From Metridium senile (lineage: Eukaryota > Cnidaria > Anthozoa > Actiniaria > Metridiidae): 64,000 nt of DNA. A program made the translations under genes and the position numbers. The DNA lies in NCBI GenBank assembly GCA_949775045.1, contig OX459098.1:15547207-15611206 (forward strand). The letters are read 5' to 3'. The notes under the pieces were generated by a model. That model was given only the letters and a program-made list of their open reading frames with translations, was not told where the DNA came from and made no database searches. Shown here one piece after another: positions 1-25,272 of this stretch; positions within the stretch are counted from its first letter, which is position 1, and each line of letters begins with the position of its first letter.

Positions 1-81
1 ACACGCATTATATTTTTAGTTTAATTGATTCTGATTACCCCCACAGGGAGATTTCAATAATGTATATGTATAGTATGTTAA

Positions 82-15402
<15,321 letters not shown>

Positions 15403-15703
15403 CAGTCTTCGCTGGTCAGCGGCTAGTGTTCCCAACACTTACCGATTGGCCAGCAAAGTCGACGTTTACTAGTCTATGTGTTGCTTCGAGGTTATACGTT
15501 GTAAATATACTTGAAGATGGAAAACCAAAAAAGATTATTGTAAATAGTTTAAATTTATTTAACTTGTGGCAATTTATTAGCGGTATTAAAGTTATATTCT
15601 AGGTCCATTCTGGCTTGATAATGGTATGACCGGTGGTGTTTTCGCTGTGAAAAGATGCGCCGGTTCTCCAGACTGGAGATTTTTGAAAACAGAGGTTTAC
15701 CGT

Positions 15704-15866
15704 ATACACCTAATTGCAAGAAGGTTGTCAAATGAAAAAAGAACATTAGTAATTTAGTAACAAAGGAAAGAGTTCAGCTTGAGTGATCTTTTGTTTTTTT
15801 AATCAATTCCTTAGCCACTAAAGTACAAAAGTCAGGACAACGTTCTTGCAATTAGGTTTAAGCGTG
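15704..15866. mobile_element. Foldback element, TACACCTAATTGCAAG termini
   Basis: 163 bp with inverted ends TACACCTAATTGCAAGAAGG and complement, just downstream of the WD40 gene. The termini resemble the ACACCTATTTCA family (381-683, 36851-37098). Isolated ends of the same type occur at 12763 and 29171. Confidence 0.55.
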
Positions 15867-16626
15867 GACAGAGGAAAAAGGAGGTTTTTGAATAGGATGA
15901 CGTCAGCTGAGCAGGAAATAAGTATGTCGTGCTCAATGAATTGTATAGCTAGCATTCTCAAATCGTTTTTGCATTCAAAAAGGGCAGAAATAGAAAAATT
16001 CAAGGTATTCAATTTATTTTTGTTTACTTGAAAATAACTCTTTTTCGGTGATTTCAGATAATAATAATGAGAATTTAGTTCTTATGGAACGCATTATACG
16101 CAAGTCTCAATGCCTTTTAAAGAATAAGTTAAAGAAACAGAAAGAAATTACAAGACATATACATTAAAATATATAAATATTTAAAAAAATGATGATCGGC
16201 ATTATATTCCGGCTATAAAATCGGATTTTTGGCAAAATACTAAAAGGCAGGGATAAAACAAATTAAGGTAATTTATACATTTTTTCTGTATACTAAAACA
16301 TTTTTGGGGTGATTTCAGCTGATTTCAGTGGGTGGATAAATAAATTAGCTCTTTTTAGAAAAAAGATTTTCCATCGCAAATATACGTGCATGAAACCACC
16401 TTGGACACTCGAACAGTAAACACTTTGATTTATTTACTTTGAGCAAATAGATTAGAATTAAGACTTATTTAAATGAACATTCAGTGTATTTGAGCTCAAT
16501 GTTTCACGGCACGAGTGATTATCTAAGTTATATTCTTCTCTCTCACATCTCTTATTATTCCAGGCCATAAGATAAATAGATATTAATAAATGGGCGTGCG
16601 GAAATCATTATTAATCTGTTTGTTAA

Positions 16627-16783
16627 ATAAAGATCATGAGAAAAATAACATATACCCTTGGCAGGAATTGAACCTCACGGTTGGTCCTTGTAGTGTAGTG
16701 GTAACACGTCGGACTAGAAAGCCGAAACCGTGGGGTTTAATTCCTGCCAAGGGCATATGATAATTTTCTCATAATCTTTATTG
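16627..16783. repeat. Foldback whose right arm contains a tRNA-like sequence
   Basis: The arms are AAAGATCATGAGAAAA... CCCTTGGCAGGAATTGAACC on the left and the complement on the right (GGTTTAATTCCTGCCAAGGG ... TCTCATAATCTTTA). The left arm is the inverse of the 3' half of the tRNA-like sequence at 16684-16754, so transcription across it would give a long hairpin competing with the cloverleaf. Confidence 0.7.
16684..16754 (+). tRNA. tRNA-like sequence (probable pseudo-tRNA)
   Basis: A 71-nt cloverleaf can be drawn by eye. The 7-bp acceptor GTCCTTG/CAAGGGC has one G-T wobble, the D-arm is GTGT/ACAC with loop AGTGGTA, and the anticodon arm is TCGGA/GCCGA with one mismatch. The loop is CTAGAAA and the B-box-like region is GGTTTAATTCC. 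The T stem is weak (two mismatches) and the apparent anticodon AGA (Ser) lacks the long variable arm of tRNA-Ser. It is therefore most likely a degenerate tRNA or tRNA-derived element, not a working tRNA. Confidence 0.35.
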
Positions 16784-17969
16784 CACTTATATACGGAACG
16801 CATTTCAACTCATTAATCTGTTTGTTATATAACATACAATGATTTAAATCAAGAAATTATTTCAAAATGTTAAAATAATAGACACGTGTTATAAATAGAA
16901 ATATCAACACCGGACACATGCATGTTACGATTTTTATTAGTGTGCGAAATCCCTATAACACACTGTAATGAGTAGCGACAATATTGTTGATTGGCTTCCT
17001 GTGTCACACACAAGAAGAAATTCAAGAAATACAACCTCGTTCCCAGGGCCCTCTCCCTTCGCTTTGAAATAATCCTTGAACTTGAACAATTAAATATAAC
17101 GTATGACGGCTTCAAGGGCATAAGTATAGTTTAATAAACGAGCAGAAGTGTTTTATGAGGATTTAAAACCACGCGGCGAAGCCAAGTGGTTCAGTTTAAA
17201 CCTGATAAAACACAATCCAACCTATATTTTGTGTTTTTGTAAAAAAAAATCAAGAATTTATGAAAGTTTATTAGAGAAAATTAAGGTTAAAGTTTATGTA
17301 AATTGGGGTGAATCTATATATATCTTCAGTTAAAACAGTCGTCACGGTTACAATTTCTTTTGAAAATTTATCATGAATTATTAATGATATTGAGCATAAT
17401 TTGACAATGATTTCAGCATTAGAATATATATTTCATGGTCTTTAATTGTGGGATACTTTTCATTATTCGTGGTGTTCATATTTCATAAAATCTTTAGTTC
17501 TGCTTTGCTCGCAGCCCCGGGGGTGTACTCCCTTTGTCAAAGTGGTAGGGGTGATCGGCGTACCTTTTATAGGGTAAAAATATTTCCTGTGCGTATCTTT
17601 TAGGGTCCTTTAGGGTTCTGGCTCAAAAATCAGTTACCTAACATGATTTCGTACTTTTAATAGTCATTTTTACTCTGTTTTGTTGCTTTGTTGGGGTAGA
17701 AATCGACAAGGCTTTATCACTTATTTTTATCTGTGCGTACCTTTTAGGAGTCGTTTTCAAAACCTCCGCCGCTCATCACTTCACTATTGAGAAAAACCAC
17801 TAGTATAATAAACTACTTTAGTGAATTGATTTTGGTCTGTTGCTAAGAAACAGCTTGAGACTCAAAACGTTTTTTACACACCAGAACACGAAAAATCTTG
17901 TCTTGGCAAAAAAGATGTTAAAGTGTTTATTTAATTATAATGGGAGAAAGTTCAAGATCAGTCATATTG

Positions 17970-17985
17970 TACATATATATAACAG
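17970..17985 (+). promoter_or_regulatory. TATA-like core promoter of gene A (conserved in B, C, D)
   Basis: TACATATATATAACAGG lies about 110 bp upstream of the gene A start codon. It sits in a block (GGGAGAAAGTTCAAGATC ... GCGGCAGACTCATTCATTGA) kept almost unchanged upstream of genes B (TATA at 25150), C (29581) and D (33808). This conservation across paralogues, against diverged surroundings, marks the block as the proximal promoter and 5' UTR. Genes F and G have a different leader; G has CTATAAATAGG at 41947. Confidence 0.55.
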
Positions 17986-18094
17986 GGTGAACTGCGGCAG
18001 ACTCATTCATTGATTCGATCTCATTCAGAGCGAACCATATTCTACGACTTTCTAAAGACAACTATATTCAGTTGAGATTTCTGAGTTGACTACA

Positions 18095-21000
18095 ATGAGT
18101 GTTTCACAACTTGGATTAACCCTGGTTGTAATCGTGGTGTCTTTGGTAAGTTTATATTTCTTTGGTAAGTTTCCCTCTCGGTATCAACTATGATATAACA
18201 AAGAGCTCGAGATTTGTTATAGTCGAGATGTTAAGGTAGTTCGGGACTCATGGATTCCTTCGATATTATTTTTTTAAACTTTTTCCACATAAAATATGAC
18301 ATAGGTAGAGCTCAAAACTGAAATAAAAAGGGGGGATCACCGTGTTCGTTTTAGAACTGTGAGGGGTGGTGTAAGGCACTTTTTTGCCTAATCTGGTTCC
18401 AAATTATGCTCATTAAATTCGTTAGAAATAAAATTACTACAATAGCCAGCAATATCTTTACTCAAATATTACGACAGATTCTCACAAAATATGTCTTCTA
18501 TGTACTATTGTTATCATATCTTCTAGCCTTTGAAAAGCCAAAGATTTGGCTATTTACTGAACGATTCAAAGTATTACCAGAGTCATTTTTTGTGGTCATA
18601 ATCCTACAAAATTCAAAATTACTATAGAATGCTCTCAAAAACGATATTAATTTTTTTTAAGATTCAAAAAGATTATCATATGAGCAATGTGAAAAGCGAA
18701 AAAAAAAATTGGGGGTCACCGTACTAATAGGCGAGTTATAAGCGACCGAATCCATTTTTCTTGTCAAAAAACACGGCAACGGTCCAAGCGGGACTGGGTT
18801 CTAGTAAATCTGCTTGAAACTTGTCAAATTGTCATTGTCATCTCCAGAAACTTTAAGACCTATTTTGTATTAGTTTTAGGACTAAAGACGTCAAAATTAT
18901 ATTTTATCTATTCATTTTTACAAAGTCGTAAATTTGTTGTTTTGAGACTAAACAGCGACCATGTCAGGTAGTGAAAATCTGAACATGTTTCCAAAAATGT
19001 CCCATTTTACCTCCAAAGTTGCATGAAATAACACAATACTTTCTTAGGTTATAGATAGGGATTCAAATTAAGATATTATTTAGATAAATTTTAAAAAAAA
19101 CGCAAATACATGATGAAAAACGAGATGCGCGAAATGGATGCGCAGTAGCAAGAGTCCGGAACTACCTTAAAATGAATCAACTAATACCTATTCTTGAAAA
19201 AACGTTGTAAGAAATTCAATATTTAAAAGAGCCGTTCCAAGTAAGCTTTCGAGTACTTTCAGAAATGGTCAGATACAACCCCACCTGAAACTTTGCATGG
19301 TGAAAGATAGTCATGAGCAAGAAATCAAATGGTCATTGTTAGGTGGTTTCATTTTAAAGTGATCAAGTGACACCCGTGCCGTCTAAATTTTTTAAACATT
19401 CGTAAGGTTTATAGATCTCATGCGGCTGTTCTGCTGCAGATATTCTAATTCTTTTTACATGCATTCAAAGACCATGTACCTCACCATTTCTGAAAATACT
19501 CGAAGATAACGTGGAAGTTCAGTGTTGATTGGTGAATGAAATAAATGTGGTAATTTCGTTACTTCAAAACTGCATCAACGCACTTTTTCAAGTGTCCTGT
19601 TTAAAAATAGGACAATAACATCACTATTGGGCATGTTGTTTATTTCTGGCCCGAAAAGCATCAATTTCAGTTCCCCAGAGCGCAATATCACAGGAAGAAG
19701 CAAAAACAGAACGATTTGCATTTGCGGACCGCGCGATTGGCGTTTGGCGCGCTAAGCTGAACGTTTTAAAGAGGCAGTTTAATATTTGGCCTTGTATACA
19801 GTAATAATAACTCATAATAATAATAAATTTTCATGCAAATTTTCAGGCGCTTGTTCCAGCACGAAACACCAGAGGACAGCAAGAAAACGATGTGAAGGTA
19901 AAAATATTGTTTGTTACTTTTGATTGCTAAGGTTAATCGTTACCAACTTACAAGCGTCATTTTAAGTACAAAGCATTTATCGAAATTTATACGAAGCCTA
20001 GCCAGTACAACAAGACCGTTTAATAAATACCGCTTAAAGGTTGACACACAACGGCTTTTGGAAATATATTATATTGGAGCCTACATTCTTGGCAAAAAAC
20101 TAGTGAGACACTTTTTTTGACCTATAACTATATTTTTTCCCTATAATCCTCCATCCCCTTTCATGCAATGTTGGTTTTCAGTTAAAATGATTCCTTGATG
20201 TCAACGGCCATGTAGTGAGGGCAGGGGGAGTGGTTTTTACAACAAATTGAAGACCAAAAAGCACGCGCATTACGGTATAAGACTAGTGACCCTTTTTGGA
20301 GCAGTTGTCTCACTTAGTTTTTGCCAAGATTGTAGTTATGATTCATAATATACTAAGTTCAGTTTTTTTCGCAAAACGTGAGACAATGTACAAACGATAA
20401 TATATATATAAGTATATATATAATATAAATCAATAATTAATCTTTTTTCCTTCAGAACAACAACTCCTGTCCACCAAACAGCCCCAATCAGCGACAATTC
20501 CGCCCCAAATCCTGCCTAGACTACCTTCGACGAGGTATCACCAAATGCGGCTCTTACAAGATCTACGACAACAACGGTCACAGTTTTCCAGTCTACTGTG
20601 ACATGAGCAGTGAGCCAGGAAATGCCTGGACATTAGTTATCTCTTGGAGCACCAAAAACCGTGCGATTGCTCAGTTCAAATCGATTGTTTTTAAAATCAA
20701 CGCACCCGTTAACGAGAACGCACCCAACTGGGACCTGTACCGCCTGACACTTAACCGTATGCAGTCCATTAAGAGCCAGTCTACACACTGGAGGTCGACT
20801 TGTAGTTACCCAACCCATGGAGTGGATTACAGAGACTACGTGAGAGGGAACTTCAAAGATTTTGATGTCTTAAATTACATCGGAGTTGGTGTTTGCAAGA
20901 AAGTCGAGTATGTGAACATCAGAGGTCATATTGGTATCCATACTACAGCTCGTTGGTGGCAGGTCCTTAACAGTCATACGGCCCATATTGATAGTAGCCA

Positions 21001-21142
21001 CAAAGGATGTGGATTTGTACCCGTGGCAGGTGCTGTTTCAAGTGAAGACAACTTTGGCTATTCAGGCGCTATCAATCCAAATTTCAGGTGTAGTGCTAAC
21101 GATCGTGCAACGACCCAGTGGTGGTTTGGCGGCCATCTTTAA
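18095..21142 (+). CDS. Secreted fibrinogen-related protein, paralogue A
   Basis: Three exons: 18095-18145, 19847-19897 and 20456-21142 (all phase 0, GT-AG), 262 residues. Exon 1 encodes most of a signal peptide (MSVSQLGLTLVVIVVSL), finished by ALVPA in exon 2; cleavage is likely before the basic RNTRGQQ stretch. Exon 3 starts with a fibrinogen-C-like entry: SCLDYLRRGITKCGSYKIYD, then FPVYCDM, then AWTLV. The rest (NWDLYRLTLNRMQSI, VDYRDYVRGNFKDFD, CKKVEYVNIRGHIG, AVSSEDNFGY, TTQWWFGGHL) is not the canonical fibrinogen fold and is conserved across the cluster. Eight cysteines in the mature part suggest disulphides. It resembles cnidarian secreted proteins often named skeletal organic matrix protein-like; function unknown. 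AATAAA lies near 21246. Introns 1 and 2 contain transposon insertions absent from B-D. Confidence 0.85.
18235..19166. mobile_element. TTAA-flanked non-autonomous element in intron 1 of gene A
   Basis: About 930 bp with inverted ends GGTAGTTCGGGACTC / GAGTCCGGAACTACC, each bordered by TTAA (18231-18234 and 19167-19170). A TTAA duplication is the hallmark of piggyBac-type insertion, although these termini are not a standard piggyBac end. A small frame inside (about 70 residues) resembles nothing I know. Genes B-D lack this insertion at the matching place. Confidence 0.55.
19234..19520. repeat. Imperfect foldback in intron 1 of gene A
   Basis: Left arm TCGAGTACTTTCAGAAATGG and right arm CCATTTCTGAAAATACTCGA pair imperfectly across about 285 bp. 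Probable degraded MITE. Confidence 0.4.
20081..20335. mobile_element. MITE in intron 2 of gene A, CTACATTCTTGGCAAAAA termini
   Basis: 255 bp with inverted ends CTACATTCTTGGCAAAAA and complement, adjoining TAGTGAGAC/GTCTCACTTA. The matching intron in genes B, C and D is shorter and lacks it, so insertion happened after the A/B split. Confidence 0.65.
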
Positions 21143-21573
21143 AAGAGACCCCCATTCATCGATGCTGATCATCAATAATCATGGCAACTGTAGGTTAAAT
21201 TAAAATCTCTATAGATAAAACACAGGATACCCGCTCCAATGATAATAAAGATAAATAAAACTATTAATTGTAACTAGAGCTGTAGTCTGTGTTTTTGATG
21301 TGGACGTAGTCTATGGCGAGACAGCTACGAGGAAGACTACTTGACTTGTAACTTGATAACTCTAGAGGAGAAAATTAAATAAAGATAAAAGAAATGAATA
21401 TGGACAGTCTTTAGCTTTATTGTATCTCTTGTATTTGATCTCTTGTTATGTAAGAGGAAACCGTTCTTGGGATCTCAATTTTTTTTATTTCATTTGTCCA
21501 AGCTCCTGATTATGTCATTACTGAAATCTACTAAAACGATGAAATATAAATCGCTTTTTTGCAAAGCGTTGAT

Positions 21574-21790
21574 ACAGGTAGCCCAAGCTCACTATCTGTG
21601 GTCCTATAAGGTTGATATGGGAGAATATACGGCGATTTTTAAAATATACAAAATTTGTATAAATAATAAAAATAAACGTTCTTACTTGTTTCTTGTTTTG
21701 TACTTTGACTCCCTGTTAAGTTTCAGGCTATTTGGGGCAGTTTTGAGCGAGTAGGAGAAAATTTTCTCCCCCTTGACAATAAATAACACA
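21574..21790. mobile_element. Truncated hAT-like element (left end)
   Basis: Starts ACAGGTAGCCCAAGCTCACTA and follows the body of the 4234-5292 element through GAGCGAGTAGGAGAAAATTT, but no matching right terminus follows. A similarly truncated copy is at 35851-36070. Confidence 0.6.
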
Positions 21791-21811
21791 AGTTATTTAT
21801 TATTCTAACCC

Positions 21812-21850
<39 letters not shown>

Positions 21851-22383
21851 CCATGAAAAGTAAAGTGGTATTGTTTCCTTTTGTATTTGATAGTGATAAT
21901 AAAGCTACTAAAAACAACTTTAAAAATATGATTGTTGTAGTCAGGATTCATGATTTTACAAACGAATTAGGTTGTCTAAATTTGATGATTTTTAATTAGA
22001 CGTTTCGGCTAAATCTTTAGCCTTCATCAGTACAATTTGTACAAGTTTGCGTGCGCGAGAGAATTTTTTTTTTTTTTAAATAACGATGTACAAAAGATTT
22101 GCGTGCGCTAAGATACACCACAGAAACCCCACCCGCGCGCTCAATATATATGTCGCTCGGCACGCGGTTAAAAATAACTTTATTATCATTAAAAAAAATC
22201 CTCAAAGAGAATAGTTGGGCTGTCTGTGGTCAAATTAGAATATATAGGTGAAATCACAGGCAGCCCAACTATACCTCTCTCTTCGACACCGCGCGACTTT
22301 GTTAAAAAAGCCATAGGAATCCCATCCGCGCCACGCGTATTCAAACAAATACACCACAGGAATCCCACCCGCGCGCTCAATCT

Positions 22384-22846
22384 TAAAGGAAGGAACACAC
22401 GAGGGAGCTTGCTCCCGCAACACGCTCCCGCAACATGCTCCTGGGTGATCCATGGTCATTTTGCAAGACCAGTACACACGAGGGAAACGAGGGAGCGGAA
22501 CGATGCAAACAACCCGACCGGAGCATGGGAACTAGTTTAAATCCAACAATTTGATTGGTCAACTGGAGACAGGTTGTTGCGCAGCAAAACAGTTTCAGTA
22601 CACGCGAGGGAGCTTGCTCCTGAAACACGCTCCTGCAACAGATTTGCTCCTGGAGCGTGCTCCCTCACATTTAACCACTTTAATATGAGGGAGCAAAACC
22701 CGGGAGCATAATTTTTGTTGCGCCACAATTTGTTTTGCGTGAAATCGTTGGTACACACGAGGGAGCTTTGCTCCGGGAGCATGTTGCGGGAGCATGTTGC
22801 AGGAGCGTGTTGCGGGAGCAAGCTCCCTCGTGTGTACCGGCCTTAA
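22384..22846. mobile_element. Nested foldback with GGAGCNNGTTGCGGGAGCA-type iterons
   Basis: Arms start ACACACGAGGGAGCTTGCTC and are built from short tandem units (GGGAGCATGTTGC, GGAGCGTGTTGC) that also recur in the middle. TTAA borders both ends (CTTAAAGG / CCTTAAC), compatible with a TTAA target. High GC compared with its surroundings. Confidence 0.55.
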
Positions 22847-23125
22847 CAAACAGACTTTTTCCAATATCGCGCTCGGCGCGCTTGGCACGCGGTTAAAAAT
22901 AGCTTTGTTGTCATTAAAAAAAAATTCTTCAGATGGCATAGTTGGGCTGCCTGTGGTGGAATGTTCATCATATCATTTCCAGAGTTCTTGTCCTGGTTGG
23001 AATACCGCGCTTCTAGAAAGTTTCTTCTGTGGTAATATTTCTCATTGTCTACCACTGTAGCATTGTCACAGTCGAATTAAAATAAAGTAAAATTCTCTCG
23101 CGCACGCAAACTTCTACAAATTCTA

Positions 23126-23157
23126 CTGATGAAGGCTAAAGATTTAGCCGAAACGTC
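23126..23157 (+). ncRNA. Hammerhead-ribozyme-like motif
   Basis: CTGATGA (23126-23132), a 6-bp stem GGCTAA/TTAGCC with loop AGAT, then GAAAC and GTC, the order of conserved blocks in a type I hammerhead with almost no stem III. An inverted copy is at about 22003-22035 on the - strand. Against it: one extra A separates CTGATGA from the stem, and stem I pairing is weak. Short-stem III hammerheads are known in Penelope-like retroelements. Activity is unproven. Confidence 0.3.
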
Positions 23158-24111
23158 TAATTAAAAATCATCAAATTTAGTCAGAGACAACCTAATTCGT
23201 TTGTAAAAAGAAACTATTAGTTAGTAACTATTTAGTTTTAATTTCATGGTTTTAGTGTTTTGCTCTAATTGAAAATTACTTCAATGATTTCAGATGATAA
23301 TTTTGATCTATATTATATCTCGATTCCGGGCGTTTTAATCGGAAATTTGGTACTCTAACAGTTTAGAAAAAAAACTAAAAGGCAAGAATAGAACAAATCA
23401 AAAAAAATTATCATTTCTATCTTTTTAATTGGAAATTACGTTTTTTCGGTGATTTCAGCTGAACTGGTCGGCCAATCAACCAGTGGGTGGGCCGCTCTTA
23501 ATTAGCTCTTTCTAGAAAATAGATTTGCCATCGCAAGGACCGTGGACTAATCTTTGGACACTCAAACCGTGAACACTTTGATTTTTTAACTTTTTTAGCC
23601 CATATCCCTAGAGCAAATAGATTAGAAATAAGACTTCTTATGTACATTCAGTGTATTTGGGCTCAGTAATTCTCGGTTCAAGTTTCCCTACTGTACTGTG
23701 ATTATCTAAATTATATATTATAATTGTTCACATCTCTCTTTATTCCACGCCATCAAAATAAATAGATATTAGAGTTGTTCTCATTAACCCGTGAAACAAA
23801 GTGGATTAGTTAACTTGTGATAGTCAAATAATAACAAAAAAGACAATGGAATTAATGTGCATTAAAGAGTAATACAGTAAAAATTACTGGATTTAAAATT
23901 ACCACTAAGCTCAAATTTGCTTTTTGAGCACCTGTTAAAAAACAACCACTTTAGACTAAAAAATTAGACTGGTTCTTATATGAAAGGTTTCAAGATTTAT
24001 TTGGTCATTTGAAAACATATAAGTTGCATTGAGTCTGAATATGACCAAATTTAAAATCAATGCAAGAAAAATGTTTTACAAATGTATTATCAGTTAGTTC
24101 TCAATGAGAAT

Positions 24112-24199
24112 TAGCCTGTGAACAGGCTCATGGGGGTTGGGAAGGAGGGGGAGGGGAAGGGAAGGGAAAGAGAAGAGGGGAAAGCCTGTTCACAGGCTA
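24112..24199. mobile_element. 88-bp MITE with 9-bp target duplication
   Basis: Ends TAGCCTGTGAACAGGCT and complement, centre G-rich (GGGAGGGG-type). Flanked by perfect 9-bp direct repeats AATGAGAAT at 24103-24111 and 24200-24208. Size and duplication length agree with a Mutator-type mini-element. Confidence 0.75.
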
Positions 24200-24981
24200 A
24201 ATGAGAATACATTCATCATTCAGATGCTTCTACATAACAATTTATATAACATAAAAAAAAAAACACTATATAAGGGAAATTGTTTTTGCTTTGTAAATAA
24301 GAACCAGTTAAGAACCATCTTAGCCTAATTTCTCACTGAATAACAATTATATAACAACCACTTTAGCCTAACCTCGAAAAATAGTGGTTCTTACGTGCGG
24401 GTTTTAACTGTATACTAAAGAGTATTTCACGGGATAATGAGAACAGCTCTAATACATGGGCGCGCGGAGATCTTTATTAATTTGTTTATTATATAACACA
24501 CAATGTTTTAAATCAAGACGGAATTATTACAAAATCTTGAAAATATGGATACATGTGCTAAATAGAGATTATTACAAATAATGTGTCAAGTTAAAACAAT
24601 TTTATATCGGTCGATTTACCGTTTAGTGAAATGATATCGTATCACTTCACGGCAGATATCGTTTTTATTCACGGCTTTATCACATGGATATCAACCCCTA
24701 ATGTATAATAAATATAAATATCAGCACCGGACACTTGTACATGTGTGATACGGTTTTAATCAGTGTGCGATATCCCTATAACATACTGTATGTAAAAATA
24801 ATAATAATGCAATGTTTTAGGAGCATTATCAAAGCTCAATGCTCTTACAAAAAAAAAAAAACCAAAAGAAAATTATTGAAAAAGAAAAGTTTGTATATAA
24901 GATTGTTTAGTCAATTGCCAGTTTTGGTCTTTAAAGATAAGGTGTTGCTAGGAAACAGCTTGGGACTCGCAACCTTTTTAA

Positions 24982-25045
24982 TACCCTGCTAACAGAGATA
25001 GTTTGTCGTAGAAGAGCGAGAGAAACTTCCTCTGCTAGCGGGGTA
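24982..25045. repeat. 64-bp foldback upstream of gene B
   Basis: TACCCTGCTAACAGAG and its near-complement CTCTGCTAGCGGGGTA enclose AACTTC/AGAGCGAG sequence. Same terminal family as 13350-13424. Confidence 0.45.
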
Positions 25046-25272
25046 CCTTTTTTACACACTAGAACACGTCTGAAAATCATGTTTTGACAATAGGATGTTA
25101 AAATCTATTTTAAATTATGATGGGAGAAAGTTCAAGATCATTCAAATTGTACATATATAACAGGGTGAACTGCGGCAGACTCATTCATTGATTCGTCCTC
25201 ATTTAGCGCGAACCATATTCTACGACTTTCTAAAGACAACTATATTCAGTTGAGATTTGTGAGTTGACTACA

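Larger units (their letters stand above)
15867..18094. other. Intergenic DNA upstream of fibrinogen-related gene A
   Basis: No convincing gene. The part from about 15960 shares blocks with the regions upstream of genes B (from 23250) and C (from 28490), for example TTGCAAGTCTCAATGC-like and GAACACTTTGATTTTT-like segments. So the duplicated unit of this cluster includes roughly 2 kb of 5' flank. It also holds the tRNA-like foldback (16627-16783). A dispersed repeat at 17515-17780 (GTACCTTTTAGGGT blocks) has its intact relative at 59728-60000. Confidence 0.6.
21958..23206. mobile_element. Composite inverted-repeat element with hammerhead-like arms
   Basis: Arms of about 110 bp: ACAAACGAATTAGGTTGTCT ... 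TTTAGCCTTCATCAGTAC ... GCGTGCGCGAGAGAATTTT on the left and the complement on the right (23088-23206). Each arm carries a CTGATGA...GAAACGTC motif. Inside are parts of the CACAGGCAGCCCAACTAT family (22100-22330 and 22868-22960) and another foldback at 22384-22846, so at least three insertions are nested. No transposase or reverse transcriptase is visible. Confidence 0.6.
21143..25272. other. Intergenic DNA between genes A and B
   Basis: No gene recognised. It contains the gene A 3' UTR, a truncated hAT-like copy, a long poly-C run (about 21817-21847), a 1.25-kb composite inverted-repeat element (21958-23206) with nested foldbacks, the 88-bp MITE at 24112 and a small foldback at 24982-25045. 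The part from about 23250 to 24800 is a diverged duplicate of the flank upstream of gene A. Confidence 0.6.

Noticed and set aside
21800..21850. CTAACCCTAACCCCCC resembling a telomere repeat
   Set aside because: Only two CCCTAA-like units before a poly-C run; too short for an interstitial telomere.
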